A stretch of 64,000 nt of DNA, taken from NCBI GenBank assembly GCA_944325195.1, contig CALUZB010000002.1:39851-103850 (forward strand), given 5' to 3'. Made by a program: the position numbers and the translations under genes. The notes under the pieces were generated by a model. The model had not been told where the DNA came from. It was given only the letters and a program-made list of their open reading frames with translations, and did not search any database. This document shows, one piece after another, positions 53,031 through 61,847 of the stretch (position 1 is its first letter; each line of letters begins with the position of its first letter). Source of the stretch: an uncultured Desulfovibrionaceae bacterium. GTDB lineage: Bacteria; Desulfobacterota; Desulfovibrionia; Desulfovibrionales; Desulfovibrionaceae.

Positions 53031-54968
53031 CTATTTATCTTCCAGTGTAAAGTCGTCGTCTTCCGCTTTTGCGTTATCCTGCCGCCCCACGCCCTGCGCC
53101 TCTATTTCTTCAGGCAGAATTTCGGCGGCCGGGTTGTGCGCCGCATCCAGTTTCGGGGACGGGCTCAGCGGGGGCACTCCCATTTCATTCATAATCGCGT
53201 CGATATCTTCGCCGCTGATTGTTTCCTTATCGAGTAGGGCATCGGCGATTTTATGCAGAATGTCCACATGCTTGTTCAGCAGATCCAGCGTGTTCTGCAG
53301 GCCCTTTTCGATCAGGTTTTTCACTTCCGCGTCCACCAGACGGGCAGTTTCCTCGCTGTAGTTGCGGGAGTGCATCATATCGCGCCCGAGGAACACCTCG
53401 TCGTTCTTATCGCCAACCGCCATAGTGCCCACCACATCGCTCATGCCCCATTCGCAAACCATTTTACGGGCCATTTTAGTAGCGCGCTCAATGTCGTTGC
53501 CGGCTCCGGTGGTGATCTCGTTGAAGATAATCATTTCCGCGGCGCGTCCGGCCAGCAGCACCGAGATACTGCCTTCCAGATAGCGTTTGGAGTAGCCGTG
53601 CCTGTCGCCTTCCGGAAGCTGCATGGTTACGCCCAGGGCGCGGCCTCTGGGGATGATTGATACTTTATGCACCGGGTCGGTGCCTTTAATCAGCTTGGCC
53701 ACCAGGGCGTGTCCGGCTTCGTGATAGGCGGTGGTTTTACGCTCTTCATCAGAGAGAATCAGACTGCGGCGTTCGCGGCCCATCAGCACTTTGTCTTTGG
53801 CGAACTCGAAGTCGGACATGCTCAACTGCTCCTTGCCCAGCTTGGCGGCCTGCAGGGCCGCTTCGTTCACCAGGTTTTCCAGGTCCGCGCCGGAGAAGCC
53901 GGGCGTGCCTTTGGCCAGGATTTCCAGATTGACGTCCTTGCTCAATGGGGTACGGGCGGAGTGTACCTGAAGAATGCGTTCGCGGCCTTTGAAATCCGGT
54001 GTGGGCACGACTACCTGGCGGTCAAACCGGCCCGGGCGCAGCAGGGCGGGATCAAGCACGTCCGGGCGGTTGGTGGCGGCAATCAGAATGACGCCCTCGT
54101 TTGATTCGAACCCGTCCATTTCCACCAGAAGCTGGTTCAGGGTCTGTTCGCGCTCGTCGTGACCGCCGCCCAGACCGGCGCCGCGCTGGCGGCCCACGGC
54201 ATCGATTTCATCAATGAAAATCAGGCAGGGAGCGTTTTTCTTACCCTGCACGAACAAGTCGCGCACGCGGGAAGCGCCCACGCCCACGAACATTTCCACA
54301 AAGTCGGAACCGGAAATGGAGAAGAAGGGCACCCCGGCCTCGCCGGCCACGGCGCGGGCAAGCAGGGTTTTCCCGGTGCCGGGGGGGCCTACCAGCAGCA
54401 CTCCTTTGGGAATGCGCCCGCCCAGGCGGGTGAATTTCTTGGGGTTGGACAGAAAATCGACCACTTCCTGCAGCTCTTCCTTGGCCTCATCCACCCCGGC
54501 CACGTCGTCGAAGGTGACCTGGCCCTGCTCCTGGGTGATCATTCTGGCCCGCGAGCGTCCGAACGACATAGCCTTGCCGCCGCCGCCCTGCATCTGGCGC
54601 ATGAAAAACAGCCATACGGCAATCAGCACGATGACCGGCAACCACGAGAACACGAACGAGCCCAGCCACGAGCCCTCTTCCGGCGGCTCGACGTTTACCG
54701 TCACCCCGTTTTCAATGAGCCGGCCGGTCAGGCTGTCGTCCTGGCGCGGGGCGTAGGTGAAGAACGGACTGTTATTGCTGGTGAGGCCTTCGATTTTCTG
54801 GCCTTTGATGTTCACGGCGGAGATGCCGCCGCTGTCCACTTTGGAGATGAAATCGCTGTATGCTATCTGATTTCTGGGGCTGGACTGCTGGCTTGCCATG
54901 GAAAACAGCAATACCATCAGAATGCTTACTCCAGCCAGGATAATGAAGTTTCGGGAAAATTGGTTCAA
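53031..54968 (-). CDS. ftsH: ATP-dependent zinc metalloprotease FtsH
   Basis: 645 residues. Membrane-bound AAA+ protease that degrades misfolded membrane and some soluble regulatory proteins. Two membrane helices (about 5-25 and 105-125), Walker [21 protein letters not shown], Walker [11 protein letters not shown], the second region of homology [20 protein letters not shown], and the zinc site HEAGHA. GGAGG lies 5 nt before a TTG at 54968, giving MNQFSRNF as in relatives; this rare start is preferred over a GTG four codons earlier. Confidence 0.97.
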   Translation of the reverse strand: MNQFSRNFIILAGVSILMVLLFSMASQQSSPRNQIAYSDFISKVDSGGISAVNIKGQKIEGLTSNNSPFFTYAPRQDDSLTGRLIENGVTVNVEPPEEGSWLGSFVFSWLPVIVLIAVWLFFMRQMQGGGGKAMSFGRSRARMITQEQGQVTFDDVAGVDEAKEELQEVVDFLSNPKKFTRLGGRIPKGVLLVGPPGTGKTLLARAVAGEAGVPFFSISGSDFVEMFVGVGASRVRDLFVQGKKNAPCLIFIDEIDAVGRQRGAGLGGGHDEREQTLNQLLVEMDGFESNEGVILIAATNRPDVLDPALLRPGRFDRQVVVPTPDFKGRERILQVHSARTPLSKDVNLEILAKGTPGFSGADLENLVNEAALQAAKLGKEQLSMSDFEFAKDKVLMGRERRSLILSDEERKTTAYHEAGHALVAKLIKGTDPVHKVSIIPRGRALGVTMQLPEGDRHGYSKRYLEGSISVLLAGRAAEMIIFNEITTGAGNDIERATKMARKMVCEWGMSDVVGTMAVGDKNDEVFLGRDMMHSRNYSEETARLVDAEVKNLIEKGLQNTLDLLNKHVDILHKIADALLDKETISGEDIDAIMNEMGVPPLSPSPKLDAAHNPAAEILPEEIEAQGVGRQDNAKAEDDDFTLEDK

Positions 54969-55247
54969 GATATCCTCCACTTGAGAACTGAATGCTTCAG
55001 TTACAACTCAAATAATCGGCTTAACGGTTACGCGCTTTTCGCTGTCGTTTCTTCAACGATCATCATATGCAATTTTTGCAGAAAAAGCTATATCCCTGTG
55101 TCCCAATCCGGGCGGGTTTGACGAAAAACAGCGCGCGCCGCCGCCGGTGGGCAACATTGCCAGAGGAGTTGCTTTGGAGTATTCATACCTGAACTGCCGG
55201 GGCTGTTTCGGCGCCGGGCCTTTACGGCTGTTTTAAGGAATTGAAAC

Positions 55248-57875
55248 ATGACTTATGCGCGTGTGGCTTTGCTCAGCCCGCCTTTTTCAGAACTGACCTA
55301 CGCCTTGCCGGACTGTCTGGCGGGGGGGGCGTTGCGCCCGGGGCAGCGGGTGGCAGTGCCGCTGGGTTCGGCCGTGCGGGCCGGGGTGTTGCTTGCGTTT
55401 TCTGAAACCTCCGATCTGCCGCCCGGGGTAACGGCGCGGGAGTTGATCTGGCCGCTGGAGAACAGGCCGCTTTTATCGGAAGCTTATCTGAAAACCATTG
55501 CCGAGCTGGCTTTGCGGCAGGCGGTGAGCGTGGGCCGGGTGTTGGGCGCGGTGCTTCCGGCCGGGTTGAAAAGCTGCGGCGGGTTTGTGCGCTGGTTCAA
55601 CGGGGCGGAGACCGGGCTGATCAAACTTGTCAGTCTCAAAGGCCGGGAGGCGCGCTGGCTGGCCGGGCTGGGCGAGGCCTGGCGGAAGGGCGAGGCCGTG
55701 TTCATTCCCAAGCGGGCGAAACTGGGCGATATTGAGTATGTGCAGGTGTGCAAAGACCCGCCCTGGCCGTTGCGCCCCACTTCCACCCGCCAGATCGAGC
55801 TGATGGAGTATTTGTGGGAGCAGGGCGGCAAAACGCGGGCTCAACTGGGCGAAACTTTCGGCGGGGACGTGCATTCCGTGCTGGCGGCTCTTGTGAACAA
55901 GGGGTTGATTATTATCGGTCCCCGGCCGGACGATTGTTATATCGGCGCGGAAGCGGCGGGTATGGCGGCCGGGACGGATGCCGCGGATTTTCTTGCGGCC
56001 GCGGATCCCGTGGGCGCCGTGGATACCGTAGATACTGTGGATACCGCGGACGCCGCGGAGGAGCGGTTGGAAGCGTTGGTGGAGTCGCTGGCGGCCTGTT
56101 CCGACGGTGTTGACGAGGCCCTGTCCGATCCCCTTCCACCCGCCGGTTTGTCGGAAGAGGGAGCGGGCCCCTGTGCGGACGCGCCCCCTGGCGGGGGAAG
56201 CGGGCAGGCGTTTCGGCCTGAACGGCCGGAGCCGGGGCGCTTGTTTAACTTGAGCGCGGAGCAGGCGGCGGCGGTTGCGGGCTTGGAAAAAATGCTGGCC
56301 TCGGGCGGCGGCGCCCTGCTGCACGGGGTGACCGGCAGCGGGAAAACCGCCGTGTATCTGGAGCTGGCCGCAAAAACGCTGACGGCCGGGCGCAACGTGA
56401 TTTTGCTTGCCCCGGAAGTGGCCCTTGCCTGTAAACTGGAGAAAGAGGCGCGCAAACATCTGCCCGGAGCGGAAATCCATTTAAGTCACGGCTATCAGTC
56501 GTCCGACAAGCGCGAACGCCTGTTCCGTCTGGTGGGGGAAAAGGCCGGGCCGTTTCTGATTTGCGGCACCCGGTCCAGCCTGTTTCTGCCGCTTGCGGAT
56601 ATCGGACTGATAGTCATGGATGAGGAGCACGACGCCTCCTTCAAGCAGGACGAGGGCCTGGCTTATCAGGCAAAGGAAGTGGCCTGGTATCTGTCCCGCC
56701 GCGATCAGGGGTTGCTGCTGCTGGGATCGGCAACGCCGGACGTGCGGACTTATTACGCCAGTCTGCCGGAAAGCGCCGGGGGGTTGGGGCAAATGGCCCT
56801 GTTCCACCTGCACCACCGTTTGAACCAGGGCGGTTTGCCGGAATTGCGGTTTGTGGATATCGGCAAACAGGGTTCCCAGGACGGGATTATTGCGCCGGAG
56901 AGCATGGCCGCTTTGAAAAAGACCCTGAGCGCGGGCCGACAGGCGGTTATTCTGCTCAACCGGCGGGGCTATTCCCCCCTGATTTACTGCCTGGATTGCG
57001 GTCAGGTGCTGAAATGCCCGCACTGTGAGGTAGGCATGACCTTCCACAAGGCGCGGGGGCGGCTGCTCTGCCATTATTGCGGTGAATCCCGCCCGTTTCC
57101 GCAACCCTGCTCCGGTTGCGGGGGCGCGCACTATCTGCCTATGGGCGAGGGCACGGAAAAGGTGGCGGAGAGCCTGCTCACAGCTTTGCCGCCGGGCACG
57201 CGGGTTTTGCGTCTGGATCGGGACACCACCCGCCGTCCCGGCCGGGCGGCGGAAATTCTGGCCGCGTTTGCCCGCGGGGAGGCGGAGGTGCTGGTGGGCA
57301 CTCAGATGCTGTCCAAAGGGCATCATTTCCCGAAAGTGACTCTGGCCATTGTGGCCGACGCCGATCTGGGGCTGAATCTGCCCGATTATCAGGCGGCGGA
57401 GCGGACTTTTCAGTTGATTATGCAGTCGGCGGGCCGGGCCGGGCGGGGGGACGAGCCGGGACAGGTGATTGTGCAAACCCGCGATCCCGGGCATTTTTGC
57501 TGGCAGTTCATCAGCAATTCCGATTACCAGGGCTTTTTTGAGCGGGAACTGGCCTTGCGCCGACAGCGGCGCTATCCGCCTTTTGTCCGGTTGGGGCTGA
57601 TCCGGCTCAGTTATCCGGCGGAGCAGTCGGCCGGGGCGGGCTGGTTGCGGCAGGCCGGGGCGGTTGCGCGGGCGCTGGCGGCTGAAACCGGGGTCAGTGT
57701 GCTGGGTCCGGCTCCGGCTCCTCTGGCCGGTTTACGGGGGCAGCGCCGCTATCAGTGCCTGCTCAAGGCGGACAACTGGCTGGCAATCCGCCGCCTATAC
57801 GCGCAATTGAAGGAGAGCATGGCTGAAAGCGGGCTCGCTCTGAGCCTGGATCTGGACCCGGAAAACATGCTGTGA
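55248..57875 (+). CDS. priA: Primosomal protein N' (replication restart helicase PriA)
   Basis: 875 residues, about 140 longer than E. coli PriA. It reloads the replisome at stalled forks. N-terminal DNA-binding domain, then helicase motifs LLHGVTGSGKTAVYLELAAK, VMDEEHDASFKQDEG and LLLGSATPD. The zinc region has the paired cysteines CLDCGQVLKCPHCEVGM and CHYCGESRPFPQPCSGCGG. The helicase C-lobe has GTQMLSKGHHFP and LIMQSAGRAGRGDEPGQVIV. The extra length is an acidic, Ala/Pro-rich insert at about 235-330 containing a 9-bp tandem repeat. AAGGAA precedes the ATG. Confidence 0.95.
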   Translation: MTYARVALLSPPFSELTYALPDCLAGGALRPGQRVAVPLGSAVRAGVLLAFSETSDLPPGVTARELIWPLENRPLLSEAYLKTIAELALRQAVSVGRVLGAVLPAGLKSCGGFVRWFNGAETGLIKLVSLKGREARWLAGLGEAWRKGEAVFIPKRAKLGDIEYVQVCKDPPWPLRPTSTRQIELMEYLWEQGGKTRAQLGETFGGDVHSVLAALVNKGLIIIGPRPDDCYIGAEAAGMAAGTDAADFLAAADPVGAVDTVDTVDTADAAEERLEALVESLAACSDGVDEALSDPLPPAGLSEEGAGPCADAPPGGGSGQAFRPERPEPGRLFNLSAEQAAAVAGLEKMLASGGGALLHGVTGSGKTAVYLELAAKTLTAGRNVILLAPEVALACKLEKEARKHLPGAEIHLSHGYQSSDKRERLFRLVGEKAGPFLICGTRSSLFLPLADIGLIVMDEEHDASFKQDEGLAYQAKEVAWYLSRRDQGLLLLGSATPDVRTYYASLPESAGGLGQMALFHLHHRLNQGGLPELRFVDIGKQGSQDGIIAPESMAALKKTLSAGRQAVILLNRRGYSPLIYCLDCGQVLKCPHCEVGMTFHKARGRLLCHYCGESRPFPQPCSGCGGAHYLPMGEGTEKVAESLLTALPPGTRVLRLDRDTTRRPGRAAEILAAFARGEAEVLVGTQMLSKGHHFPKVTLAIVADADLGLNLPDYQAAERTFQLIMQSAGRAGRGDEPGQVIVQTRDPGHFCWQFISNSDYQGFFERELALRRQRRYPPFVRLGLIRLSYPAEQSAGAGWLRQAGAVARALAAETGVSVLGPAPAPLAGLRGQRRYQCLLKADNWLAIRRLYAQLKESMAESGLALSLDLDPENML
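56019..56054 (+). repeat. 9-bp tandem repeat in priA
   Basis: Units GTGGATACC, GTAGATACT, GTGGATACC and GCGGACGCC, encoding VDTVDTVDTADA in the acidic insert. Imperfect, so probably old, but a possible source of length variation. Confidence 0.65.
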
Positions 57876-57921
57876 GCAGGGAGATTAACCGGAGCGAACG
57901 TGGCCTCATACGGGCACAGTC

Positions 57922-57964
57922 GGGAGCGGGCTTACAGCCCGTCCGCTTTACAGCGGGCGCTCCC
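57922..57964 (+). terminator. Three-way-junction RNA structure after priA
   Basis: Closing stem GGGAGCG / CGCTCCC (7 bp) encloses two perfect hairpins, GGCT-TAC-AGCC and CCGCT-TTAC-AGCGG. It lies 47 nt past the priA stop. No T-run. It may end or protect the transcript; the rest of the gap to 58112 holds no gene. Confidence 0.4.
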
Positions 57965-58112
57965 CGCCGCTAAGCAGTTTGCGGCAGGGGGGTGCTGCAA
58001 ATCCCTGTAGGGCGATTGCACTTTCAACCCGGATTTGTTCTGCGTCGCACCGCCTGACCCGCCGCGGCCTGACTTGGTGCAAGCTGATTTGTGCGGTCTG
58101 ATCTGCCGGAAA

Positions 58113-58490
58113 TCAGGCGAGCGCCGCCTGAATGGTTGCGGTAACTGCAGCCAGAGCATTCAGAAAATCGGCGGCGGCAGCCCTGATTTCACTGTCGGGC
58201 CGTCCGGTTTTAACCGCAGTTTCCAGCTCAAGCGCGGCCTGTTGCAGCCCCGGGTGCCCGAGACTGCCGGCCAGCCCCTTAAAAGTGTGCGCTTCCCGCT
58301 GCAGGGCGGCCAGGTCATTTGCGGCCAGCAGAGCGTCTATCTTTTCAGGCATACCGTTGCCGTACATATCGGAAAACTTCCTGACAATCATCAGATATAA
58401 GGACGTCTTTCCGCCCATTGCGGCAAGCGCCGCCGCAGTATCAAACCCTTCAAGTCTGGCAACGATTTCTGTATCTGAACCTGTAGTCAT
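58113..58490 (-). CDS. HPt phosphotransfer protein
   Basis: 125 residues, a single histidine phosphotransfer domain. His68 in REAHTFKGLAGSLGHPGLQQ is the expected phospho-accepting residue of the A-H-x-x-K-G motif. The protein is all-helical, with no membrane segment. It should pass phosphate between a hybrid kinase and a response regulator, but none is encoded nearby, so partners are unknown. AAAGGAAC precedes the ATG. Confidence 0.85.
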   Translation of the reverse strand: MTTGSDTEIVARLEGFDTAAALAAMGGKTSLYLMIVRKFSDMYGNGMPEKIDALLAANDLAALQREAHTFKGLAGSLGHPGLQQAALELETAVKTGRPDSEIRAAAADFLNALAAVTATIQAALA

Positions 58491-58650
58491 AGGTTGTTCC
58501 TTTGTTGTTGGTTACTGATTTAAGCCGGGCGGAAGCGGGATTTGCCGCGACAGGCCGGGGCGGGCGAGAATTGTCTGTAAGGCCGGAACGGCCGCTCCGG
58601 GGATATCCGCCGCAACCGCGGCAACCGTTGTGCTGTTTGAGGGAGTGGTT

Positions 58651-58679
58651 GCGGGGGCGGCCCAAAGGGACGCCCCCGC
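58651..58679 (-). terminator. Strong stem-loop after serC
   Basis: GCGGGGGCG / CGCCCCCGC, a 9-bp stem extended by further pairs in the loop, 31 nt past the serC stop. No T-run. Confidence 0.55.
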
Positions 58680-58709
58680 TCCTGTTCCGTCGTCTGTCAT
58701 TTCTCCGGC

Positions 58710-59819
58710 TCAGGCGTTATTGTTCATAAACTCCAGCATGAACCGGGCCAGCGCCTCACAACCGGCTTTGGGCATACCATTGTAGATGGATGCGCGCAAG
58801 CCGCCCACTGAGCGGTGCCCTTTCAGGCCGGACATGCCGGCGGCCTGGGCCTGTTTCACGAATTCCGCTTCCAGCTCTTCGTTGGGCAGCCGGAAGGTGA
58901 TATTCATCAGCGAGCGGGAGTCGGGCGTTGCGTGGCCTTTGTAAAAGTCGGGGTGACTGTCGATGATGTCGTAAATCAACTTGGCCTTAGCCTCGTTGTG
59001 CGCAGCCATACCGGCCAGCCCGCCGTTTTTCTTAATCCACTTCAGCACCTTGCCCATGATGTACACAGCGAACACCGGCGGGGTGTTGTACAGCGACTTG
59101 TGCTTGGTGAAGGTTTTGTATTGCAGCATGATCGGCAGGGTCGGATCCGGGTCTTCAGCCAACTCGCGGCGCATAATCACCACAGTGAGCCCGGCCGGTC
59201 CGATATTCTTCTGGGCGCCCGCGTAAATCAGCCCGTAATCATCGGCTTTGAACGGGTGACTGAGGATATCGGACGACATGTCGGCCACCAGCAGATGTTT
59301 GCCGGGATTGAGGTTAAGCGGGGCGATATCGCGCCACTGTGTGCCGAAAATGGTGTTGTTGGTGGTCAGGTGGATATAGACCGGGTTTTCGCTGAGTTGA
59401 ATCTCTTTCGGTTGCGGCAGCCGGGCGTAGTTACTGTCCTTGCCCGAGGCGGCCACATGGGTATCGCCCACCTTTTTGGCTTCAGCCAGGGCTTTTTCCG
59501 ACCAGGTTCCGGTGAGGATGTAGTCGGCGGTGCGCCCGGCTTTCAGGAAATTGAGCGGCACCATTGAGAACTGGGTAGTGGCCCCCCCCTGCATGAACAG
59601 CACCTGATAGTCGTCGCCGAGACCGAGCAATTCCTTCATATCGGCTTCCGTCTGCTCGTTCACGGCGTCATAGGCCTTGGAGCGGTGGCTCATTTCAATA
59701 ATGGACATGCCCATCTGTTTGCCGTCGAACGGGTAATCCAGAAACTCGTCGCGCACTTCCTCCAGCACTTCCAGAGGCAGAGTGGCGGGCCCGGCTCCGA
59801 AATTAAAAATGCGGCTCAT
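58710..59819 (-). CDS. serC: Phosphoserine aminotransferase
   Basis: 369 residues. PLP enzyme converting phosphohydroxypyruvate to phosphoserine. Family start IFNFGAGPATLPLEVLEEVR, the stretch MSIIEMSHRSKAYDAV, the PLP lysine in YAGAQKNIGPAGLTVV, and the C-terminal GHRSVGGLRASIYNGMP. The ATG at 59819 is preferred over an in-frame GTG six bases earlier because AAGGTGA is then well spaced. It lies 11 nt downstream of serA, which makes its substrate, so the two form a serine operon. Confidence 0.97.
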   Translation of the reverse strand: MSRIFNFGAGPATLPLEVLEEVRDEFLDYPFDGKQMGMSIIEMSHRSKAYDAVNEQTEADMKELLGLGDDYQVLFMQGGATTQFSMVPLNFLKAGRTADYILTGTWSEKALAEAKKVGDTHVAASGKDSNYARLPQPKEIQLSENPVYIHLTTNNTIFGTQWRDIAPLNLNPGKHLLVADMSSDILSHPFKADDYGLIYAGAQKNIGPAGLTVVIMRRELAEDPDPTLPIMLQYKTFTKHKSLYNTPPVFAVYIMGKVLKWIKKNGGLAGMAAHNEAKAKLIYDIIDSHPDFYKGHATPDSRSLMNITFRLPNEELEAEFVKQAQAAGMSGLKGHRSVGGLRASIYNGMPKAGCEALARFMLEFMNNNA

Positions 59820-59830
59820 AAGCACTCACC

Positions 59831-61405
59831 TTATAAGATTATCTGTTTTGCGCCGCTGATGCCGTTGGCGCGTTTGATTTCTTCCATCACCGCTTCCGGC
59901 GCCTGCGAGCTGATTTCCAGCACCATGATGTTGGTGCCGCCCACGTCGGTTCTGCCCACCTGCATGGCGGAGATGTTGATGCCCGCCTGACCGAGAATGG
60001 AGCCCACCAGACCGATCATGCCGGGCTTGTCTTCATGGGGGCAGAGCAGAATGGCGCCTTTGGGCATGGTGTCCACCCGGTGATTGTCAATGGACACAAT
60101 CCGGGTTTCCCGGCCGAACAGGGTGCCCGCCACCATGTGTTCTTCCTTGTCGGTGAACAGGCGGACGGTAATCAGGTTGGAGAAACTGCCGGGTGTTTCC
60201 TGCTTGGTTTCCAGCACTTCCACGCCGCGGGCCTTGGCCAGACCGGGGGCGTTGACGAAATTGACCGTTTCCTGAAGGATATGGTTGAACACCCCTTTGA
60301 TTACGCTGGTGGTAAGCATTTTGGTGTCGGTTTTGGCGATATCGCCTTTATATTCCACCACGATCTTTTCCAGACGGCCTTCGGAAATCTGAATCAGGGC
60401 GCTGCCCAGGCTGGCGGCCAGCTCAAAATAGGGCCGGATCTGCTGCAGGATGTGCTGGGGCACGGCCGCCATGTTCACGGCGGTGGTTACCGGCTCGCCG
60501 TTCAGGGCCGCGACAATGCCGTGGGCCACGTCAACCGCCACTCCGATTTGCGCTTCCACGGTGGAGGCGCCCAGGTGGGGGGTGGTGATGATTTGCGGGC
60601 AGGAGAGAATCGGACTGTCGGCGGGCAGGGGCTCGGTGGTGTACACGTCCAGGGCGGCCCCGGCCACAATGCCGTCGGCAATGGCCTGGAGCAGGTCAGG
60701 CTCGTTGATCACCCCGCCGCGGGCGCAGTTGATGATGCGCATACCCCGCTTCATCTTGGCGAAGCTTTCCTTGTTGAACATGTTCACGGTTTGCGGGGTT
60801 TTGGGCAGGTGCAGGGTGATGAAATCGGCTTCCGCCAGAATTTCGTCAATTTCACAGGCCCGGATGCCCAGGGCGTGCACCGTGTCCATATTAATGAACG
60901 GGTCATAGGCCAGCACCTTCATTTCCAGGGCCAGGGCCCGCTTGGCCACTCCGGTACCGATGCGGCCCAGCCCGAAAATGCCCAGGGTTTTGCCGCGCAC
61001 TTCCACGCCGGTGAATTTGGGGCGCTCCCACTTGCCCTCATGCATGGACTTGTAGGCTTGGGGAATGTTGCGGGCCAGGCCCAGCATCATGGCCACGGTA
61101 TGCTCGGTGGCGGCCATGGTGTTGCCCTCCGGGGCGTTGAGCACAATAATCCCGCGTTTGGTGGCGTGTTCCACATCGATGTTGTCCACACCCACGCCGG
61201 CCCGGCCGATCACTTTGAGGTTTGCGGCCGCGTCCAGCACCTCGGCCGTAACCTTGGTTTCGCTGCGCACAACCAGAGCGTCGTAGTCCGGAATGAGCCC
61301 GATCAGCTCTTCCGGCGGCAGTTTGGTTTTCACGTCCACCTCAAAGTGTTCCCGCAGAATGGCGATGCCCTTTTCGGAAACGGGATCGCTGACCAGAATT
61401 TTCAT
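59831..61405 (-). CDS. serA: D-3-phosphoglycerate dehydrogenase
   Basis: 524 residues, the long form. First step of serine synthesis. Start KILVSDPVSEKGIAILREHF, NAD site GIFGLGRIGTGVAKRALALE, catalytic Arg, Glu and His in INCARGGVINEPDLLQAIAD, YTTEPLPADSP and ITTPHLGASTVEAQIGVAVD. An allosteric substrate-binding domain follows, then a C-terminal ACT domain (CPHEDKPGMIGLVGSILGQA) that usually senses serine. GGAGG decides the ATG at 61405; the frame continues upstream without family similarity. Confidence 0.97.
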   Translation of the reverse strand: MKILVSDPVSEKGIAILREHFEVDVKTKLPPEELIGLIPDYDALVVRSETKVTAEVLDAAANLKVIGRAGVGVDNIDVEHATKRGIIVLNAPEGNTMAATEHTVAMMLGLARNIPQAYKSMHEGKWERPKFTGVEVRGKTLGIFGLGRIGTGVAKRALALEMKVLAYDPFINMDTVHALGIRACEIDEILAEADFITLHLPKTPQTVNMFNKESFAKMKRGMRIINCARGGVINEPDLLQAIADGIVAGAALDVYTTEPLPADSPILSCPQIITTPHLGASTVEAQIGVAVDVAHGIVAALNGEPVTTAVNMAAVPQHILQQIRPYFELAASLGSALIQISEGRLEKIVVEYKGDIAKTDTKMLTTSVIKGVFNHILQETVNFVNAPGLAKARGVEVLETKQETPGSFSNLITVRLFTDKEEHMVAGTLFGRETRIVSIDNHRVDTMPKGAILLCPHEDKPGMIGLVGSILGQAGINISAMQVGRTDVGGTNIMVLEISSQAPEAVMEEIKRANGISGAKQIIL

Positions 61406-61480
61406 GACTTTAACCTCCGGTATAAAGGAGAATGGAATTTTAACCTGAACGTTCCGGCAGTTCATCTCCGGAAAAGAGGT

Positions 61481-61509
61481 AAAGTAGCTTCTTGGCGCAC
61501 TTTGTTCAA
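61481..61509 (-). promoter_or_regulatory. Candidate promoter for serA-serC
   Basis: Minus-strand TTGAAC (61504-61509), 17 nt, TACTTT (61481-61486). Good spacing, modest hexamers. The rest of the 442-bp divergent region contains no supported gene. Confidence 0.35.
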
Positions 61510-61795
61510 GTGTTTTTTGCATATTCATTTTCAGTATGGCCGTTGCCCCTGAACCCGGCCGGCCGTTAAAATTTACCGGGAGCTTACGGATATTCCTTCC
61601 GTAAACAGGCCGGACGTTCCTCTTGAACCGGCGGCAGGGTGATGATATAGACAATCTCCCGGCAATAGTTTTATCTGCCGGACGGCCGCGCCCGCCGGGC
61701 GGTTCGGTTCAATTGAGCGCCTGCAAACGCCGCCGGCAGCGGGAATGGGCGGGAGAACCGCGCTTTCTCCGCGCAATGAACGGCGGCGCAATGCT

Positions 61796-61809
61796 TGATA
61801 ATGTTATCA
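61796..61809. promoter_or_regulatory. Palindrome upstream of the antiporter gene
   Basis: TGATAA-TG-TTATCA, a perfect 6-bp inverted repeat, 38 nt before the ATG at 61848. Possible operator; no clear -10/-35 pair could be placed around it. Confidence 0.3.
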
Positions 61810-61847
61810 CATTTCAGTTTGAACACGCTGTAATCTGAAGGGCAGTT

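Noticed and set aside
60035..61552. 505-codon plus-strand frame opposite serA
   Set aside because: Antisense shadow of serA, whose domains and start are unambiguous.
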